Shown piece by piece: positions 61,457 to 64,000 of a stretch of DNA of 64,000 bases. How positions within the stretch are numbered: position 1 is the first letter of the stretch; every line of letters starts with the position of its first letter. The position numbers were made by a program, and so were the translations under genes. The stretch comes from JANMDS01 sp031430575 (GTDB taxonomy: Bacteria; Pseudomonadota; Gammaproteobacteria; Burkholderiales; Casimicrobiaceae). The DNA is taken from positions 41,667-105,666 of the forward strand of contig JANPBT010000041.1 in the NCBI GenBank assembly GCA_031430575.1, written 5' to 3'. The notes below the pieces were generated by a model. It saw only the letters and a program-made list of their open reading frames with translations, did no database searches and was not told the DNA's origin.

Positions 61457-61474
61457 CTACCTGCGGCGCAGATT
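61457..61474 (-). repeat. CTGCGCCGCAG motif, reverse copy
   Basis: Exact core at 61461-61471, about 30 bp upstream of the ugpC-like start. Confidence 0.9.
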
Positions 61475-61559
61475 TTCAGATGATAAGCCCGAAATATTAC
61501 CGGTAAATGACGGATGAATGCGCTGCAAGCAATCGTGCCAGAAAATGGCGTTCCGAAAT

Positions 61560-62579
61560 TTAGCGCGCACCACCCAGTTGATCTATCCGGCGAAGCAAAG
61601 CAAACCAATCCTCATGCCTGAGCCCGTGACCGCCATCGCGCATTTCGAGCTGCGGTGGCAACGCGTGGGGTGCTAGCGCAGCGTAAACAACACCGGCGGC
61701 GGCGATAGCGCGTGCTGTACCGGCTGGATTTGCCCTGGCATCTTTCCCCGCTTGGGTGATAAAGAGATGGCGCGGCGCGATCGTAGACAGCAGTAGACTT
61801 TGATCGAAAGGCAACGCATCAATGGCATGTGCCCGCTCAATCCACGTAGTCGAAAGCCAGTGCGGAAACGCACGTACCAGTTGTGGCAAGCTCTCGCTCG
61901 CGGCATCGGCGTCGCGTCGATTGGCAGCACCGGCTGCCCCTGAATTATTGGCGTGGGTCAGCCAAATGCGATCATCAGTCGCGCCCGCTAGCAAGGCTGC
62001 TTTGCCACCGCGGGAATGCCCAGTAACGGCGATCCGATCTGCATTCTTCGGATCGATTTCTGTCAGCGCGTCGATCACGCGAGAGTAGCCCCAGCTCCAC
62101 GCGGCGATTGCGCCAAAGCTGGCCGCGGGCTGCAAGGCATAAATCGCGCCCTCACGGGACGGCGCACCGCCGCCGAAATCAATTGGAATGTCGTCTGCGA
62201 TTTCAACCCGGTTGAACCACACCAACCCGACACCACGCCGCATTGCCTCGGCGCGCACCGTGTCGTCTGGTGCTCCCCAGCACTGATCGCCGGTCACGAC
62301 GGTAACGAAGCGCGCAGTATCTTGAGGGATCAAGCGTTGCATTGAAATCGCGATAAGACCGTCAAGCGCAGAAACTTTCCAGCTCTCGAGGATGCCGGTG
62401 CCGTATGCTGCAGACGGTCCGCGATGCAGCAAGTGTGCTCGGGCGAAACTGCCCGCATCGGGCATGCCGCCATAAAGACTTTCAACGATCAACTTAAGCC
62501 AGCGCGCCCGCGTCGCAGTCCATGCCGAGGGATCGACGCGCAAGCGCTGCACGTCAGCATCAAAATCTGGAAAATCCAT
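61560..62579 (-). CDS. CE15-like (glucuronoyl) esterase
   Basis: An alpha/beta hydrolase of 339 residues resembling carbohydrate esterase family 15. The CE15 nucleophile motif is GHSRGGKAALLAG with Ser189, followed by THANNSGAAGAANRR and ESLPQLVRAFPHWL, and a C-terminal His in DGGHGLRHEDW. CE15 enzymes cut glucuronate esters in plant cell walls. I see no signal peptide from start 62579 or from the longer frame (62636), unusual because most CE15 enzymes are secreted. It is divergent from a sugar-type binding protein. Confidence 0.78.
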   Translation of the reverse strand: MDFPDFDADVQRLRVDPSAWTATRARWLKLIVESLYGGMPDAGSFARAHLLHRGPSAAYGTGILESWKVSALDGLIAISMQRLIPQDTARFVTVVTGDQCWGAPDDTVRAEAMRRGVGLVWFNRVEIADDIPIDFGGGAPSREGAIYALQPAASFGAIAAWSWGYSRVIDALTEIDPKNADRIAVTGHSRGGKAALLAGATDDRIWLTHANNSGAAGAANRRDADAASESLPQLVRAFPHWLSTTWIERAHAIDALPFDQSLLLSTIAPRHLFITQAGKDARANPAGTARAIAAAGVVYAALAPHALPPQLEMRDGGHGLRHEDWFALLRRIDQLGGAR

Positions 62580-62671
62580 AGAAACCACGCTCTCCGCGCT
62601 AAAAAACGTAAAGTACGCTAACCTTCGATTTTGCAAATGGTTGAGTAACAGCCATCAATTAAGGAGGAAGT

Positions 62672-63961
62672 ATGAAACGATCCAATTCCACCGCCCGCCA
62701 CTGGGCGAAATCTATCACGGGCGTCGCACTAGCCCTAGCAGCAGCGGCTTCAGTGCAAGCTGGTGAAGTGCGCGTCATGTGCTACCAAGACGGCGTCGAG
62801 TGTGACACTACGGCGACACTGGCAAAAGCGTTTGAAGCCCAAAACCCGAGCATCAAAGTCATCATCGACACCGTGCCCTACAAAACAATCCAGGAGCAAT
62901 TGCCGGTGCAGTTGGCGGCCGGTCAGGGGCCTGACATCGCGCGCGTAACCGATCTCGGTGGGTTATCTAAATATTATTTAGATATTTCTGCTCACGTTAA
63001 AGATGCAAAGTACTGGGAGGCCAATTTCGGTGCGACCCTTCCTTGGCTACGCCCAACGACTGGCGACAAAGGCATCTACGGCTTTATGTCGCAACTCACG
63101 ATGACCGGCCCGTACGTTAACAAGACCCTTTTTGAGCAAGCAAAAGTGCCGCTACCCGGCGCGAAGGCAACCTGGGAAGAGTGGATTGCGGCCGCCCGCA
63201 AAGTAGCGACTGCGACGCAGACAAAAGGCTCGATTGCGTGGGATCGTTCCGGGCACCGATTTGCAGGCCCGGCGATTAGCTACGGCGCGAAGATTTTTGA
63301 CGCCAGCGGCGAGCTGGTCATCGATGATGGCTACAAAACTGCGGTCAATAAATTCGTAGGCTGGCATAAGGACGGCACGATGCTGCGCGAAGTCTGGGCA
63401 GGCACGGGCGGCTCGTCTTACGCTGACTCTATCGGCGAATTCATCAACGGCCGCGTGGTCATGGTGCTCTCGGGCTCATGGCAAATCAATCGTTTGCAAA
63501 AAGACATTGGCACCAATTTTGATTGGGTCGCCGTGCCCAACCCGTGTGGCCCAGCAGCGTGCTCTGGCATCCCGGGCGGTGCGGCATGGGTGGCATTGAA
63601 GACGAGCAAAAACGCCAAGGAAGCGGGCATGTTCCTCGATTTCATGGCGTCGGAATCAAGCTACGCTGAATTCACCGGCAAGACGAATAACATTCCAGCG
63701 CATGCAGGTCTAGCGCGTAAAGGCGTGACCTACCCTGGAGCGCTTCCTGGCGCGCGGGCCGCGTTGGGATCGTTCAGCTCCGGTGTGGCCAGCTTATCGC
63801 CGGTTGCTTATCAATTCCAAGGCTACAAATATAACCGCGCGATCATGTTGCCTACCGTGGCACGGGTGACACAAGCCATCGTGGGTGAGATGAGCGTGGA
63901 CGAAGCGATCAGCAAACTCAATGCAGACATGGTTGACGCGGTGAAGCAAGCGAAGAAGTAA
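62672..63961 (+). CDS. extracellular solute-binding protein (CUT1 sugar ABC type)
   Basis: Periplasmic binding protein of 429 residues. Signal peptide MKRSNSTARHWAKSITGVAL ending near VQAG (about residue 30); mature protein EVRVMCYQDGVECDTTATLAKAFEAQNPSIKVIIDTVPY. The fold-typical FINGRVVMVLSGSW and GIPGGAAWVALKTSKN follow. A strong AAGGAGG site precedes the ATG. Its permease and ATPase genes should lie past the window end. The divergent CE15-like esterase, 92 bp away, suggests a plant-derived oligosaccharide as ligand; this is inference. Confidence 0.9.
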   Translation: MKRSNSTARHWAKSITGVALALAAAASVQAGEVRVMCYQDGVECDTTATLAKAFEAQNPSIKVIIDTVPYKTIQEQLPVQLAAGQGPDIARVTDLGGLSKYYLDISAHVKDAKYWEANFGATLPWLRPTTGDKGIYGFMSQLTMTGPYVNKTLFEQAKVPLPGAKATWEEWIAAARKVATATQTKGSIAWDRSGHRFAGPAISYGAKIFDASGELVIDDGYKTAVNKFVGWHKDGTMLREVWAGTGGSSYADSIGEFINGRVVMVLSGSWQINRLQKDIGTNFDWVAVPNPCGPAACSGIPGGAAWVALKTSKNAKEAGMFLDFMASESSYAEFTGKTNNIPAHAGLARKGVTYPGALPGARAALGSFSSGVASLSPVAYQFQGYKYNRAIMLPTVARVTQAIVGEMSVDEAISKLNADMVDAVKQAKK

Positions 63962-64000
63962 ACACCGTCCGAAACGCGCCGTTAGTTTCCCGCGCGTATC

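Noticed and set aside
2772..61474. CRISPR array or direct-repeat array
   Set aside because: The motif is spread over 59 kb in both orientations with irregular spacing, and no cas genes are seen.
2772..61474. KOPS- or Chi-like polar motif
   Set aside because: Copies are balanced between strands (21 and 23); polar motifs should be skewed within one replichore.
1..64000. tRNA, rRNA, insertion sequences and prophage genes
   Set aside because: None could be recognised by eye on either strand.

Overview
The window looks like a chromosomal segment of a betaproteobacterium, most likely from or near the Burkholderiales. Evidence: an AlgZ/LytS-type kinase next to argH, an ECF sigma-DUF3619-DUF3106-RDD cluster, DUF6776 and DUF2970 proteins, a Tct/Bug tripartite tricarboxylate system, and an ilvB-ilvH-ilvC operon. 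GC is moderate and coding density is roughly nine-tenths. I saw no rRNA, tRNA, prophage, IS element or CRISPR array.

Layout. 1-9 kb: sensor kinase, argH, SemiSWEET, a beta-hydroxyacid dehydrogenase, OsmC, a candidate small RNA, rplM-rpsI, a DUF6776 protein, bactofilin, erpA, pssA-psd. 9-20 kb: esterase/AraC pair, ilvBHC, malonyl-CoA decarboxylase, an MFS carrier, a Gcr-like membrane protein. 20-30 kb: tctCBA, amtB, radical SAM plus DUF547 lipoprotein, ECF sigma operon. 30-36 kb: ftsH, rlmE, yhbY, a BamE-like lipoprotein, a pterin dehydratase, dnaJ. 36-41 kb: an AT-rich accessory patch with two divergent HExxH metallopeptidase paralogues, then a DUF5916 outer-membrane protein. 41-48 kb: lipoprotein plus HTH regulator, clpB, DUF2970, an arsenic operon (arsR-arsI-arsC-DUF2892-aqpS). 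48-52 kb: HAD hydrolase, truncated globin, an MmeI-like restriction-modification enzyme, SDR. 52-64 kb: YbbA/YbbP-type ABC exporter, a ugp-like uptake operon with an EEP hydrolase and a P-loop kinase, a CE15-like esterase, and a sugar-type binding protein.

The most striking signal is not a gene. An 18-nt motif, AAWCTGCGCCGCAGGTAT, has an exact 11-nt core at 44 places (21 forward, 23 reverse), about 0.7 per kb. About 0.03 occurrences of the core pair would be expected in random sequence of this length. Thirty copies are intergenic, many just 3' of stop codons. Fourteen copies form seven inverted pairs that look like terminators. Fourteen copies lie inside genes, read in all three frames. Density, balanced orientation, AT-rich flanks and use in paired terminators all resemble the DNA uptake sequences of Neisseria and Pasteurellaceae. 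I propose an undescribed uptake-sequence-like (or REP-like) genome-wide motif in this lineage.

Regulatory sites read from sequence: sigma-32-type promoters before dnaJ and clpB, a sigma-54-like site before amtB, a near-consensus promoter with an overlapping palindrome that would make arsR leaderless, and a probable CTG start for the ECF sigma factor.
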